Below, piece by piece: positions 12,604-13,902 of a stretch of 13,902 nucleotides of DNA. Every line of letters begins with the position of its first letter. Positions within the stretch are counted from its first letter, which is position 1. The position numbers and the translations under genes were made by a program. Source of the DNA: Actinomycetes bacterium (GTDB lineage: Bacteria; Actinomycetota; Thermoleophilia; Solirubrobacterales; 70-9); assembly GCA_023436605.1 (NCBI GenBank), contig JAEZIQ010000035.1:1-13902 (forward strand), in the 5' to 3' direction. Under the pieces are notes generated by a model that made no database searches, had not been told where the DNA came from, and saw only the letters and a list, made by a program, of their open reading frames with translations.

Positions 12604-12972
12604 ATGGCGCGTATCGCCGGGGTAAACATCCCCCTGAACAAGCGGGCCGTTGTCGGCCTCACTTACATCTACGGAATCGGTCAGTCGACCGCTGCCGACA
12701 TCCTCGAGGAAGTCGGAATCGACCCCGACACCCAGGTCAAGGACCTGACCGAAGACGAAGTCATCAAGCTGCGTGACGCAGTCGAGAAGTACGAGGTCGA
12801 AGGTGACCTCCGCCGTGAACGTTCGCAGAACGTCAAGCGCCTGATGGAGATCGGCTCGTACCGGGGCCTGCGTCACCGCCGTGGCCTTCCGGTCCGCGGG
12901 CAGCGCACCAAGACCAACGCCCGGGGCCGCAAGGGTCCTCGCCGCATGAGCATCGCGGGCAAGAAGAAGTAA
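12604..12972 (+). CDS. rpsM: 30S ribosomal protein S13
   Basis: S13 is a 30S head protein forming intersubunit bridges and touching the P-site tRNA. The 122-residue protein begins MARIAGVNIPLNKRAVVGLTYIYGIG, contains the helix-hairpin-helix-like IYGIGQSTAADILEEVGID, the middle helix around EGDLRRERSQNVKRLMEIGSYRGLRHRRGLPVRGQRTKTNARGRKGPRR, and a lysine-rich C-terminal tail that reaches the tRNAs. The length is normal. Four bases separate it from rpmJ; the only nearby purine run, GAGG at 12587-12590, is 13 nt away, so coupling to rpmJ translation is plausible. Confidence 0.98.
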   Translation: MARIAGVNIPLNKRAVVGLTYIYGIGQSTAADILEEVGIDPDTQVKDLTEDEVIKLRDAVEKYEVEGDLRRERSQNVKRLMEIGSYRGLRHRRGLPVRGQRTKTNARGRKGPRRMSIAGKKK

Positions 12973-12990
12973 GGAGCTGGAGAACTTTCC

Positions 12991-13389
12991 ATGGCAGCCA
13001 AGAAACCGGCCAAGACCCGCACTCGCCGTCGCGTCCGCAAGAACATTGCGGTCGGGCAGGCCCACATCAAGACTTCTTTCAACAACACCATCGTCACCCT
13101 GACCGATCCGGAGGGCAACGTCATCGCCTGGGAATCGGCCGGAAGCGCCGGATTCAAGGGCTCGCGCAAGTCGACCCCGTTCGCCGCCCAGGTGACCGCT
13201 GACGCCGCCGCGAAGAAGGGCATGGAGCACGGCCTGCAGAAGGTCGAAGTCTTCGCCAAGGGCGCCGGCTCAGGCAAGGACACCGCGGTCCGCTCGCTGC
13301 AGGCCGCCGGGCTCGAGGTGACCAGCGTCAAGGACGTGACGCCGCAGGCCCACAACGGCTGCCGCCCCCGCAAGCGCCGCCGCGTCTGA
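12991..13389 (+). CDS. rpsK: 30S ribosomal protein S11
   Basis: S11 lies on the 30S platform near the Shine-Dalgarno cleft. The 132-residue protein has the basic N-terminus, then GQAHIKTSFNNTIVTLTDPEGNVIAWESAGSAGFKGSRKSTPFAAQ and the C-terminal DVTPQAHNGCRPRKRRRV; the Asn-Gly pair that is isomerised to isoaspartate in E. coli is present in HNG. The 18-nt spacer after rpsM holds AAGGAG and GGAGAA runs usable as ribosome binding sites. The next gene is rpoA; in most actinobacteria rpsD (S4) would come between. Confidence 0.98.
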   Translation: MAAKKPAKTRTRRRVRKNIAVGQAHIKTSFNNTIVTLTDPEGNVIAWESAGSAGFKGSRKSTPFAAQVTADAAAKKGMEHGLQKVEVFAKGAGSGKDTAVRSLQAAGLEVTSVKDVTPQAHNGCRPRKRRRV

Positions 13390-13438
13390 TCCCGGACGCG
13401 CCGCCGCCTCCCCCTCCCTCCGCAACGCAAAGGATCCA
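13390..13438 (+). other. 49-nt pyrimidine-rich spacer between rpsK and rpoA
   Basis: The spacer has a C-rich run at about 13400-13420 (CCGCCGCCTCCCCCTCCCTCC type), with almost no purines, then AAAGGA (13429-13434), the ribosome binding site of rpoA, only 4 nt before its ATG. No promoter or hairpin is obvious. It occupies the site where rpsD is often found, and contains no trace of S4 coding sequence. Confidence 0.6.
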
Positions 13439-13902
13439 ATGAGCACTGATTTCCAGGTACCGACCATTTCGTCCGAACAGGTCGATGAGAACAAGGGCGT
13501 ATTCACCATCGAGCCCCTCGACAAGGGGTTCGGCTACACCTTCGGTTCGAGCCTGCGTCGCGTGCTGCTCTCCTCGCTCGGTGGCGCCGCGATCACCAGC
13601 GTCCGGATCGAGGGCGTCTCGCACGAGTTCTCGAACATCGCCGGCGTCAAGGAAGACGTCACCGACATCGTCCTGAACCTGAAGGACCTCGTCGTCCGCA
13701 TGCACACCGACGCCGACGCCGTCGAGGCGCCGATCGTCGCGACCGGGCCGGGCAACGTCACCGCCGCCGACATCGACCTGCCCGCCGGCGTCGAGATCCT
13801 CAACCCGGACGCCCCGATCGCCACGCTCGAGAAGAAGACCCGACTCGAGATGTACGTGACCATCGGCCGCGGCCGCGGCTACCGTCCGGCCGAGGAGAAC
13901 AA
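13439..13902 (+). CDS. rpoA: DNA-directed RNA polymerase subunit alpha, N-terminal part (partial)
   Basis: Alpha dimerises to start assembly of RNA polymerase, and its C-terminal domain contacts upstream promoter DNA and activators. The window contains the first 154 codons; the frame is open at the edge. The N-terminal domain is clear: FTIEPLDKGFGYTFGSSLRRVLLSSLGGAAITSVRIEGVSHEFSNIAGVKEDVTDIVLNLKDLVV (residues about 22-86), then ATGPGNVTAADIDLPAGVEILNPDAPIATL and the start of the conserved VTIGRGRGYRPAEEN block. The missing part should hold the rest of the NTD and the C-terminal domain, usually followed by rplQ. Confidence 0.98.
   Translation, partial: MSTDFQVPTISSEQVDENKGVFTIEPLDKGFGYTFGSSLRRVLLSSLGGAAITSVRIEGVSHEFSNIAGVKEDVTDIVLNLKDLVVRMHTDADAVEAPIVATGPGNVTAADIDLPAGVEILNPDAPIATLEKKTRLEMYVTIGRGRGYRPAEEN

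Noticed and set aside
1..13902. Novel defence, mobile or biosynthetic system
   Set aside because: Every long gene is a recognised core gene in conserved order on one strand; no insertion sequence, integrase, CRISPR repeat or unknown multi-gene set is present.

Overview
The window is a stretch of the universal ribosomal-protein supercluster (S10 - spc - alpha order), read entirely on the + strand. It starts in the last codons of rpsJ and ends inside rpoA. The DNA is GC-rich with a strong third-position GC bias. The S14 is the short zinc-binding type, L36 keeps its zinc ligands, and several ribosomal proteins carry Ala/Glu-rich or Arg/Gly-rich extensions. Together this suggests a high-GC Gram-positive, i.e. 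an actinobacterium. A deep-branching class such as Thermoleophilia is possible, but that is an inference I cannot test here. No mobile element, CRISPR array, tRNA, rRNA or accessory gene cluster is visible.

Layout: (1) S10 block, 1-5123: rpsJ 3' end, rplC, rplD, rplW, rplB, rpsS, rplV, rpsC, rplP, rpmC, rpsQ. (2) spc block, 5127-10810, joined to the S10 block with a 3-nt gap: rplN, rplX, rplE, rpsN, rpsH, rplF, rplR, rpsE, rpmD, rplO, secY. (3) adk and map, 10821-12257. (4) A 228-nt gap of about 55% GC by hand count, sitting where infA is normally found, with promoter-like, inverted-repeat and terminator-like elements. (5) alpha block, 12486-13902: rpmJ, rpsM, rpsK and the 5' part of rpoA. 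Neither infA nor rpsD is present at its usual place.

The genes act together in making and staffing the translation machine: 30S and 50S proteins, the SecY channel that takes nascent chains across the membrane, adenylate kinase for nucleotide balance, methionine aminopeptidase for N-terminal trimming, and the RNA polymerase alpha subunit. Gaps are mostly 25 nt or less, and ten junctions overlap by 1, 4 or 8 nt through TGATG/TAATG, ATGA/GTGA or similar arrangements. This implies a long polycistronic transcript with translational coupling.

The parts most worth a second look are the 228-nt gap before rpmJ, a perfect 22-nt palindrome over the rplR stop codon, the unusually long low-complexity extensions on S17 (N-terminal) and S5 (C-terminal), and the absence of infA and rpsD. 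I found no convincing new multi-gene system; this is a core housekeeping region.
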